A DNA stretch of 64,000 nucleotides from contig CM036191.1 of the NCBI GenBank assembly GCA_020631735.1, positions 36,873,335 through 36,937,334 on the forward strand, given 5' to 3'. A model generated the notes under the pieces. It saw only the letters and a list, made by a program, of their open reading frames with translations, ran no database searches and was not told the DNA's origin. The DNA is from Saccharum officinarum. Lineage: Eukaryota; Streptophyta; Magnoliopsida; Poales; Poaceae. This document shows positions 55,894 through 64,000 of this stretch, piece after piece (positions within the stretch are counted from its first letter, which is position 1; the number at the start of each line of letters is the position of its first letter). The position numbers were made by a program, and so were the translations under genes.

Positions 55894-56896
55894 TTTCTTT
55901 TTTCTTTTTTTTTTGCGATCACGTCTAAGCGCGTTTTTCATTAAGCAGAATAGAGTTTGTTAAAACAACAACAACCTAGGGGACGGTAACCCGCGGTTAC
56001 GACCGAAACCAACCCGGAACCTACTCGCACGTGGTTGTGATTACGTAATGAACAATTTTGCGACTAGAAGGCAAACCAACAAGTCGTCGCGCACCCGCTC
56101 ACATCAGCGCCATGAGCGACCTCAGATGCTTGAACCCAGCCTGGCACCAGGTTTCAATGTCGTCCTAAATTGCCATTGCCAACTGCGTTGCGGAGGTTGC
56201 GGTCCTGTTGAACGTTCTCGCATTCCGTTCCTTCCAAAGCGTCCAGCCGATGAGAAAGAAGAGGGAGTCAAAACCTCGGCGCACCGGCTTGGGCACTCGT
56301 TTTCTGTCGCGTAGCCACCATTGCAGCGCCGGTTCCTCCGCAATGCTGACGGCGTCCTGGAGGTGCAGCTTCCTGATCCAGAAATGCCAAACCTCCCTGC
56401 TGAAACAATAGCCCAAAAGGATATGGTCCATTGATTCAGTACCTTGATCGCACATGATGCAGGTGCTAGAAGCCTGTAGCCCAAGGCGAAATCTCCGTTC
56501 TGCCGTCCAGCAGCGCCCGTGCATAACCAACCAAAAGAAGAATCCAACACGAGGCGGCGCAGCAGTTTTCCAAATATGTTTGGCTCCAATCGGTGAGGAT
56601 GAACCCAAGAACATAGCTCCATAAGCCGATGCCGCCGAGTAGTTTTGATCCTCCGTCAGCCACCATGAGAAAGTATCTGGCTGCTGTGATAACTATACGT
56701 GCTCGAGGAGGCCGCAGAGGTTCGCGAATTCGATGCCCAGCTGCATCCTGACCGGCCCGGCAATGTGACGAACCCAAGCGTTATCGTTGATGGCCTCTGC
56801 GACCACCGCCTTCCTCTTCCTTGTGCTCACCGCCGCAAAGACAGTCGGCGCCAAGCTCTGAATGCTTGCCCCGTTGAGCCACCGGTCCGTCCAGAA
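55894..56896 (-). mobile_element. 5'-truncated L1-type LINE with target duplication
   Basis: On the minus strand the insert runs from 56896 to a poly(A)-like tail at about 55915-55894 (A-rich with G interruptions). A 17-bp target duplication AAGGTGACCGCATGCTT lies at 55877-55893 and 56897-56913. It contains only the last part of ORF2 and the 3' UTR, as usual for incomplete reverse transcription. Confidence 0.9.
56099..56896 (-). pseudogene. LINE ORF2 C-terminal fragment (zf-RVT region)
   Basis: One frame from FFWTDRWLNGASIQSLAPTV continues through FSWWLTEDQNYSAASAYGAM, IWKTAAPPRVGFFFWLVMHG, a zinc-binding-type CIMCDQGTESMDHILLGY, and WTLWKERNARTF to a TGA at 56099-56101. Two stops interrupt it in frame (TAG at 56693-56695 and TAG at 56165-56167). 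ORF2 encodes endonuclease and reverse transcriptase; only the region C-terminal to RT remains, so it is inactive. Confidence 0.85.
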
Positions 56897-56913
56897 GAAG
56901 GTGACCGCATGCT

Positions 56914-58395
56914 TGGGCTGGACATGCTGTCGCCGCCTGGGCTGTCCACTTCTGCTCAGAGCCTTCCGTAGAGACGAGGTCCAGCACGTGGATAAGGTGC
57001 TAGCCGGGCTGGGCTGCTCAGCCAATAGGTCTAAAAGTGGCCCAGTCCGGTCGTAATTCTCCTTTTTTTAAAAAAAAGTGTTGTCCATTCTTCTTTTCCT
57101 ATTAGAAATTAAAGCAAATACTCCATACATGGACAACAAGGCATGGGTCCAAAATTTTCCAGGTTCCCCTCAAATCGAGCTATTTGTCTGTGCACTGAAT
57201 CACGTGCTTCCTTCCATAAAACCATTACCTCACCTTTGTGCTTGTGGTGGAGAAATAAGCCCCACCCAGTGGAAATCGGACTATAAGAAAAAAGAAGCGA
57301 CTGCGCCTGTAGCTTCAGAGAAGTGGAGAAGAGATTGTGCGTGTAGCGAGCTCAGGCAAGCTACATGTGTGGATGCTGGAGGGGATATATATAAGCACCG
57401 TGTGCATTGTTGGGAAAAAACAAAGCTTCAATAGTCTCCAGTCTCAACGTCACCAACCAGCTAAGCACCTACAAATACAGCTGCTTCCAATGTAGATTAA
57501 GATGCTTTTACAGATGCTTAATGGTTTTTTTTTCTTTAAACATCTCTATAAGCACTAGTGCACTATACATGGCCTTAACAAAGGCATTAGAACGTAGGCG
57601 GTTATTGTTGCCTCCTCTGAAACTAGTTTTGGCTGACTGTAAATCTTTTGTGTAGTAGTGTTAATCCGTTCAGGCGATCCGAGGGTGCTAGCTTGTTTAG
57701 TGTGGGAGTTTAACTGCTTTTAACACTGTGCATCCGTCTTAGCACCCTCACACCCATAATATGGTAGCTCGAAAGAATAACAATGGATGGCTCCAGAGTC
57801 TTTTCCGGCAGGCCATTATTGCAAAATCACGATCAGGGTGGACTTGAGAAGTCCGTGTCTTTGTTGGTCTCCTTTTCTCTTGGATGGAAACTGTTATCCA
57901 CGTAGACTTGTCTTCACAAACCTTCCTCGGTCGTTCCTTCATCGAATCACGGTTCACCGCCACATGGTAAATTGTGTAGACTCAGAATATCTTTACAAAG
58001 AATGATATTTAAAACAGTTTTTGCCGTATAGTTTCAATGTGAAGATAATCTTCAAGCTGAAGTTACAGTACCGCAAGTGTCATATTCAAGCAATTGTTGT
58101 TGGAAAAGATGAATTCGGTATTCAAGAGTAAAATCCACTTTTCTTTTCGAATCAAATCAAACAATATAAAAACTAAGTCAAGGTAAACCAAAATAATTTC
58201 TTAACATACAGACATAGATACAATACAGTAGCTAGTATGACCAATGAACTGGCTGGATGCATCTAAATATACACTCATGATACACAGTATACCTTGTTGA
58301 TTTAAAAATTCATCGCATGGCAGTCCCAAAATGTAATATTCATCATATTTAAGAATATATCTCATATGTACCCTCCACGACTAGTGAAGCACAAT
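56914..58395. other. Unassigned stretch
   Basis: This is the target-site flank of the LINE followed by low-information sequence. A small inverted repeat GAGGGTGCTA / TAGCACCCTC lies at 57681 and 57737. No supported gene. Confidence 0.35.
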
Positions 58396-59155
58396 ATATA
58401 AGAAATCCGTCTTCCTCATGATACGCTAATTGAATATTCCTTAGGTTGAATGAAAATATGTCAAACAATAACTTTATCACCTTGTGCGACATATTATCTA
58501 TGTGCAATAACTAGTTTAATATGATTAACATGAAAATGATCGGTCCTTTCCAAGGAGGATGAGATGGTGTACCTTATATCTTTGCTTAGGCAACGGATGA
58601 TCTGCACAACTACAATACTTAAGAATTCATTAACACTTTGACACCCAAAGGTCTATTGCCGCATGTGTTAAACTTAAAGATTGGTTGTCTGATTACATTG
58701 CTTAGGAACATTGACTATGCGAATGGACTTTGCAATGATACATGACTTATCATACAGGGGTTCCAAAAAAATACCATCAAAGCAAAAAATATGGCGAGCT
58801 AGCATGCTTGAAAGCGGGGTTTTCTATCTCGCATACCCTTATGTCTGTCCGATGACAAAATGTTCTCTTTCCATTTTAAGAGAAAGCAGCTTCCATTTGG
58901 CTCATCTTCAAACATAGCCGTCAACAGGGCGCAGGGGGTGGACTGTCCCCAACGTGGGGATATATTTGTAAGAATCAGTGTTCTCGCACGGCCAATTGTA
59001 TGTAGCACTATTTAGAGACACAAGAAGATCAAACATCAGGATATTCACCATGCCAATGGTTGAGAAGGACATGGGAAAGGAGAAAAACATATCTCAACGG
59101 TAAATGGTACATATACACAAAGAATATCGTCTATAAAGAAGTGCAAACTCCATAA
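58396..59155 (+). pseudogene. Helitron (PIF1-type) helicase C-terminal remnant
   Basis: Although broken by many stops and shifts, the plus strand preserves the order of motifs of a plant Helitron RepHel helicase tail. These are ENMSNNNFITL, MINMKMIG, DEMVYL, FINTLTPKGLLPHVLNLKIG, CLITLLRNIDYANGLCNDT, FLSRIPLCLSDDKMFSFHFK, AVNRAQG (the final helicase motif), NVGIYL, ESVFSHGQLYVAL and KNIVYKEVQTP, ending TAA at 59153-59155. Helitron helicase unwinds DNA during rolling-circle-type transposition. No Rep domain or CTRR terminus was found nearby. It is clearly inactive. Confidence 0.75.
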
Positions 59156-59525
59156 ACAAGGTAACCTCTCTCATTAACAGATATTTTTTTGTTCATGAAA
59201 ATGAACATTAATTTAGCTTTAAATATTAACAAATAACTTATATGCTGGATATTCTTTTACAATCCCAAAAATTTTATGTATTGTAGCCAGTATAGTGTTG
59301 GCTATTTGGATGCGTACAAGCTGCTGGACATATCAGAAATATTCAGACTTGCCGAGTAAATAAACTAGCTCGAACGCAGAGACGTGCAGTACAGCAAACA
59401 CATGCCTATATGGTCCTTGACACTGCAGATTAAAAAAAATGGAATATGGAAACCCAAAACCGTATGCCTACACTTATCTTGCAGCCTTGCAGGCAATTAA
59501 GCAACCAGGATCAACTTACATCACA

Positions 59526-60617
59526 TCACATAATGGAGCAGGAGCTGGCGTTTTCCTCAACGGAGTGATGATCATAGTAATAGGGTACATCGGCGTGGTC
59601 GTTGGCGGCGCCGTAGGGGTATTGATAGTCTTGACGGCCATGTGGCGGAGGCGTCCAGGGCCTGTTTGCTTTGAAGACAGGCAAACTTGCCTGGCTCTCC
59701 GTGCTGTACCCGGCGTTGGGTTCCGAGCGCCTGGGGTGGCTCCACCAGGCGTTGGATTCTGAGGGTCTAGGATGAAGATCTTTGCCTGGTGCACTCCTTG
59801 CCTGGGAGGCCTTGAAGCAAACATGCCCTGGCCAGTACATGTCCGATGCAGCATGCCTTGTCGTCTGTGGCCCGGCGGCCGCCGCAGCTGCCTTCTGGAT
59901 GCCCTCTCCGGCGTTGCAGTTGAAGTCGTCGTCCCCAACTGATACATGTCCTGATGATCCACCTGCTGATGCAGATACAAGACCACTGTTGTTGTGTATG
60001 GCGGCAACGCTGTCTTCCTTGATCCCGTTGCGGCTGCTGCTATCCCCGAAATAAGTGCTTACCGATCCACCTGCTGATATATACGTGCGCATACTGCTTT
60101 TTTGTTTCAAACTAACATTCGAACGCTTAGCGTTTATGTTCATTACTATCCCGGAGTTGTTCACTACGGTGCTGGTCCTGGGCACAACACCATCGTCGTA
60201 AACAGCGACTCGGCCGGCGGCAGTGGTGGCCTGCTGGCTCTGGCTCTGACTACCGAGGCCGAGGAGGCGGACGTCGTTGGCGACACCGAGTTCCAGGAGG
60301 CAGTTGTTGATCTTCCTGCCGGCGTTGTCGATTCTGCTGCTGGTGCTGCTGCCTGCCAGCAGGAGTTTGGTGAAGGAACGGCAGGACTGGACGACCTCTA
60401 GAGCCTCCTCGAGGGCGTCCCTGAGCCTGCCCAGAACCCTCGTCTTCGTCGCCGAGTCGCTGGGCGCCGCCTCGGACTCACGCACGAGCTCGGCGATGAC
60501 CTCCACGCGACATGCCAAATCCTGTCATCTGCTCTTGCACTGGCGAGCTCCACTGGCCGCCTTGGCGATCTCTTTGGCGACCCTGTAGATGACGCCCATG
60601 ATGCTCAGGGACTCCAT
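59526..60617 (-). pseudogene. HeLo/MLKL-NTD-like protein with C-terminal CaaX box (one in-frame stop)
   Basis: From ATG 60617 a single frame of 364 codons runs to 59526. Residues 1-110 form a helical N-domain (MGVIYRVAKEIAKAASGARQ, DLACRVEVIAELV, LRDALEEALEVVQSC, RKINNCLLELGVAND), like the HeLo-type four-helix bundle of plant MCA-function/MLKL-N domains, which act at membranes in cell-death and signalling proteins. The middle is Ser/Asn/Gly-rich. The protein ends SCSIM, a CaaX box predicted to be farnesylated, preceded by a Tyr/Pro-rich tail as in many plant isoprenylated proteins. A TGA at 60527-60525 (codon 31, in place of the residue between KSR and QDL) interrupts the frame; translation could only restart downstream. 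A 177-bp inverted-repeat element lies in frame near the C-terminus. It could be a recently lost gene or a sequencing-error-broken functional one. Domain naming is from recalled patterns. Confidence 0.65.
59655..59831. mobile_element. In-frame MITE-like inverted repeat within the HeLo-CaaX gene
   Basis: The left arm CCAGGGCCTGTTTGCTT and right arm AAGCAAACATGCCCTGG form an imperfect inverted repeat bounding 177 bp (59 codons). A secondary 'caggcaa'/'ttgcctgg' pairing lies inside each arm. It encodes the HVCFKASQARSAP...SQASLPVFKANRP section of the protein without breaking the frame. No clear target duplication is seen. Confidence 0.65.
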
Positions 60618-60763
60618 CGTGATGAACGAACACCTTCGCGCGCGGCGGAATCAAGCGCTCGCTACTAGCTACTCGGTAGGAGTATTTGGCAGCGGAAAAG
60701 GGATCTGGAAACAGGAGTGAGTTTGCTGCAGGTAGTCCAGTCACCACACCACCAAGCGCTGAA

Positions 60764-60977
60764 ATGGGATGCAGGCTGCTAAGCTGAACGTTGCGTGTTT
60801 TTTGTAGGCCTTGTTTTCTACAATTTTACTGGATGCAAACCGTATGGCTGGGAACGGGGCACGGACGCATAGTCCGGTCGATCTCATGCGCAAAAACTAT
60901 CAAGAGCCTTCATCCAGGCACGGCCCAATAGGGGAGCTCGGCGAGTCATCGCAGACTCTGACTAGTATACTACCGAG
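60764..60977 (+). repeat. Duplicated segment, copy 1 (upstream of HeLo-CaaX gene)
   Basis: It shares order and wording with 63690-63920: 'gaacgttgcgtgttt', 'aaaccgtatggctgggaa', 'gtccggtcgatctca', 'gagccttcatcc', 'ggcacggcccaatagg', 'gcagactctgac'. It begins about 150 bp upstream of the gene's start codon, so it may be part of its promoter. Confidence 0.8.
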
Positions 60978-61002
60978 TACAGGCGCGTCGCCATCGCGAC
61001 TG

Positions 61003-62121
61003 AGTGACACCCTGTAATTGGCTGATGCGTGTCCCTGTGGCCGGCTTTTCCATTTTTTCCGTGCGGTAGAAGAAATATCTAGGTTGAAATCAAATCAAAC
61101 AGTATCCTCGTAGGATACATATATCTCGATAATGATATCGCACGGCGTCCGTGGTGTGACTCTTGCGGACCTCATCCTCGTCCACTCATACGCAAACCTC
61201 GCCCGCGTCGCACGGCTGTTCTGCGCTACGCGCCTCCGCTCACGAGATGGACTCTGCTCGCGGGATAGTCTATGCCTGCACTACTGCCCCTGTCTGTATT
61301 GCCCCCGCTAGTCCGCCGTCGGGACTCGCGCCTCTTGGCACGACCGTGCTCCATCTGCCTACCACGGCCACTGCTGACGTCCATGCCGCCGCCGAGCTCT
61401 GCACCAATGACTTCTGCACACTCCGTGGCATTGAGCTTCATTCGTCCAAGCAAGTTGACATTGCGCTGAAAGCATGTTGCAAAAACGTATGTTTCAAGTG
61501 TTTTAGTTGTTTCAGAAGTATGTTGCAAGGGTTTCGTATGGATGTTGCATATGTTGCAATGGTTGTATACTTATGTTGCAAATGTCTGGCCCAATGTTTC
61601 ATACATATGTTGCAAATGTTTCATTTGAGTGTTGCATGTGTTTTGCAATGCTTACACACGTCTTTTTCCCTGGTGTTTCAGACGTATATTACAAGTGTTT
61701 AAATTGTTTCGGACGGATGTTACAAGTGTTTCATTCAAATGTTGTAAAAGTAGATCTGGTATTGCATATGTTGCAGTGAGATCTATCTACAACAGCCACC
61801 GACTGTAGCTGTTAGGCCCGCCTGCATGTGTGTCTTTGTGCAGGGTGCGCCACGGTGCGGGTACGGAACATGGAGCAACGCCGGTCACTATGCGGTCGTG
61901 GGAGACGGTGCGGTGTGAGCCCCCACGTGAAGCAGGAACAGCAGGCTCGGACGTCTGAACACAAGCCCGTCCGGATGTTTGAGCACCAGACGTTCCGCAT
62001 AAATCAGGGTCTGCTACATGATACAGGTGCAGCGTGGTTCCAGCACGAAAAAAAGGAACAACTGACCACGGGGACACGTGTTGGCCACTTAAAGGGTGAC
62101 ACACGCTATGACTTGTGCGAC
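61003..62121. mobile_element. Inverted-repeat element carrying the TGTTGCA block
   Basis: The left arm (61003-61065, 'gacaccctgtaattggc', 'gtgtccctgtggccggc') and right arm (62045-62121, 'ggggacacgtgttggcca', 'aagggtgacacac') are diverged inverted copies of each other. They enclose a GC-rich segment and the TGTTGCA-rich repeat at 61467-61780. The likely class is a non-autonomous DNA transposon; target duplication was not determined. Confidence 0.5.
61467..61780 (+). repeat. TGTTGCA-rich interspersed repeat, copy C
   Basis: About a dozen 'atgttgcaa', 'atgttgcat' and 'gtgtttca' words. It aligns with 29505-29885, including 'tatgttgcaatggttgta' and 'gttgtaaaagtagatc'. Confidence 0.7.
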
Positions 62122-62132
62122 GAGGTCCTAGT

Positions 62133-62370
62133 GTGTGACACCCTGTAACTGGCTCTACGCATGTCCCTATAGTCGGCTTTTTCGTTTTTTTTCCATGCGA
62201 TAGAATAAATATCTGGGCCCGTCTCGTGTATATCCTTGTAGGATACGTATCTAGGTCCGATACATGCATGGTACAGGTGCATCTTGGTTCCCGCACAGAA
62301 AAAACGAAACGGCTAAAACGGGGACACGTGTCGCCCAGTTACAGGGTGTCGCATGTTTGGACCTGTGCGA
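62133..62370. mobile_element. Short inverted-repeat element (about 70-bp arms)
   Basis: The left arm 'gacaccctgtaactggc...gtcggctttttcgttttttt' and right arm 'aaaaaacgaaacggctaaaac...gcccagttacagggtgtcgc' are inverted. They flank a ~95-bp loop with 'tatccttgtaggatac', itself a small palindrome. Its arms match those of the larger element at 61003-62121, so it looks like an internally deleted derivative. Confidence 0.65.
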
Positions 62371-63331
62371 TGGTGTGGCATACAATTATTATTTTTCGAT
62401 AATTGCAGGAGTACTACAAACGCATCATGCGTGATGAGCGTGTCTTTCGCGTCGCACACTACACGGCAGACGCCAACAGCGACACAGCCACCTCCCGCTC
62501 GACCCGATCCGTCAGCGGTGAAGCCGTGTGAGCCCGTGAAATCGTTACAGGTATACAAAGTTAAGCCAACCTTTTTCTAATTTTGATGGAGTTTATGCTA
62601 CGGTCCGCCTGCTATCAGGCCGGCCACAGTGTACAAGCGCTGCCCAGAAAAAAACAGTGGTCATGTTGAAAAAGGGGCATCACTCTAGCATAGCTGCAGT
62701 GTGAGAATAAAACAAGCACCGCAACCAACTGTGCCCTCCGAATAAAATAATCGCTGCATCGTCTTCTCTCTCCCAAACTTGCAGAGACGAAGTCCACTCG
62801 AACTACCAAGATTCCTGACAGTCATACCAACAAAACAGTTCTCTATTGTGCAAGCACCGCATCAACTGCTTTCACCGTTTCTCGTTTTCTTAGCTTCGCT
62901 AAAAGTTAGCACTACCGGTTGCAGTGTTTGGAGCGGTTTCCAAACCTTCTCTCTCCCTTTTTAGCCTAACTCAGGTAACACATTGCAAAAGGCCTCATGA
63001 TTGTATCTGTACAGGATTGGGAGGGGAGCAAGAGAGCTAGAATAGGACGATAACAGAAAGGGCACGAAGAAGGTGTTCAACGGTTCTATCAGGATTGTAC
63101 CTGTTCAATGGGGACGAAGGTTCTGTTCAGCTATAGTTTCGGTAGGTAATGGAAAACAGCTCTTTTCTGGTCCTCCACTTGGCTCTCCATGGATCCTTGG
63201 CAAAGATAATTGCACCGTCCTTATTCTGAAAGACAAGACGGAAAAAATATTACAGTACACAAAGTAGCAGAAAATGGTAAATGGAACGAGCATATAAATA
63301 TATGTCCCCTGTTGACTCTGGACAAAGTGTC
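62371..63331. other. Unassigned stretch
   Basis: A possible acceptor 'gataattgcag' at 62408 is followed by a 40-codon frame (EYYKRIMRDERVFRVAHY...), but no homology is recognised. Nothing else is supported. Confidence 0.3.
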
Positions 63332-63334
63332 CGA

Positions 63335-63621
63335 GGCCTCGTTTAGATCCTAAATTCTCGCCCCAAATTTCACTATGCAAAAAGGAGATTTCCCATCACA
63401 TCAAAATACCGGCAAATACATGGAGTACTAAATGTAGATAAAATCAAAAATTAATTGCACAGTTTTGTTGTACTTTGCGAGACGAACATTTTGAGTCTAA
63501 TTAATCAATTTTTGAACAATTTTTTGCACTAAAAAATAAAAAGCTGCTACAGTGTTCCGGCAGGAACACTGTAGCAGCAGAGCCCAATTCGGGCGGCCAA
63601 ATTTGGGATCTGAACACGGCC
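63335..63621. mobile_element. Tourist-like MITE, 287 bp, with internal hairpin
   Basis: Ends GGCCTCGTTTAGATCC and GGATCTGAACACGGCC form an inverted repeat. A 3-bp CGA flanks both ends (63332-63334 and 63622-63624). The interior 'catggagtactaaatgtag' and 'tactttgcgagacgaaca' match, inverted, the MITE at 47626-47869. Confidence 0.8.
63543..63578. repeat. Perfect hairpin in MITE
   Basis: 16-bp arms GCTGCTACAGTGTTCC and GGAACACTGTAGCAGC are separated by GGCA. Confidence 0.95.
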
Positions 63622-63689
63622 CGAATATGTATGTAAACCTTTTGGAGGCCATCAAGGATATTCAGTTGGAACCTTCACGAGAGGATGAT

Positions 63690-63920
63690 ATGGGATGCGG
63701 GCTATATGAACGTTGCGTGTTTTCTTTTTTTTTTTCAGATTTTCTTCTACTGCATCTAAACCGTATGGCTGGGAAAGGGGCACTGGCGCACGGTCCGGTC
63801 GATCTCAAGCATAAACTCTATTTTTTTTATTAAAGCATAAACACTATTTGGAGCCTTCATCCCGGCACGGCCCAATAGGAGCACGGTGAGTCGTCGCAGA
63901 CTGACAAGTATACAATAGAA
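63690..63920 (+). repeat. Duplicated segment, copy 2
   Basis: About 75-80% similar to 60764-60977, with extra T-runs (63721-63740 and 63821-63830). No HeLo-type coding sequence accompanies this copy within the window. Confidence 0.8.
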
Positions 63921-63932
63921 TACAGCCGGGTC

Positions 63933-64000
63933 CACTGGTAGAGAACAAAGCTTTACTCCCGGTGGGGAACCCCCTCTAGTCCCGGTTCCCCACCCGGGAG
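63933..64000 (+). mobile_element. CACTA-type transposon left end (cut by window edge)
   Basis: CACTGGTAGAGAACAAAGC is followed by 'tttactcccggtggggaacc' and 'ctagtcccggttcccc', the terminal and subterminal motifs of grass CACTA elements. Continuation lies outside the window. Confidence 0.75.

Overview
This window looks like plant nuclear DNA from a grass (Poaceae), probably a panicoid such as a sorghum-like species. The evidence is plant-type introns, a Stowaway MITE with CTCCCTCCGTCC ends, Tourist MITEs with TTA target duplications, CACTA ends with the grass 'TAGTCCCGGT' subterminal motif, a tRNA-derived SINE and grass-type gene families. It is repeat-dense intergenic DNA. Transposable elements of nearly every plant order are present, and most host-gene pieces are broken. 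No rRNA, true tRNA, CRISPR array or bacterial-type operon was seen.

Layout. (1) 1-6 kb: AT-rich spacer, then a 5'-truncated receptor-like kinase fragment (3791-5077). (2) 6.7-11.7 kb: two LTR-like copies flanking an antisense, intron-containing plant-mobile-domain gene killed by three nonsense codons and a Stowaway insertion. (3) 13-17.4 kb: a helical pseudogene exon, then a very young non-autonomous Copia element (14041-17410) with identical 115-bp LTRs, a 5-bp target duplication and an intact fused gag-RT-RNase H ORF. (4) 17.4-25.6 kb: mostly unassigned AT-rich sequence with small repeats, a complete hAT MITE and UTR-like GC islands. (5) 25.9-27.3 kb: a dead UDP-glycosyltransferase. (6) 29-33.4 kb: a TGTTGCA-rich repeat, a CACTA-like element with a long hairpin and tRNA-like motif, and a Mutator transposase remnant. 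(7) 33.4-38.7 kb: a 4.4-kb chromovirus LTR plus integrase tail. (8) 39-45.4 kb: a SINE, then the 5' half of a Tat/Athila-type Ty3 element whose single reading frame has six stops but no frameshift, with a 9 x 33-bp array in its LTR. (9) 46-51.6 kb: hAT and Tourist MITEs around an HMA-domain exon. (10) 51.6-55 kb: a CACTA element with nested MITEs. (11) 55.9-59.2 kb: a 5'-truncated LINE and a Helitron helicase remnant. (12) 59.5-64 kb: a HeLo-type N-domain gene with a C-terminal CaaX box and an in-frame MITE-like insert, followed by inverted-repeat elements and a new CACTA end at the window edge.

The genes do not form a pathway. The host-gene pieces (receptor kinase, UDP-glycosyltransferase, HMA protein, HeLo/CaaX protein) belong to large, fast-evolving grass families often linked to stress or defence. 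The most interesting items are the young internally deleted Copia element that seems to have been moved in trans, and the HeLo-CaaX gene with an exonised inverted-repeat element. The frame-preserving nonsense decay shared by several elements fits deamination of methylated cytosine.
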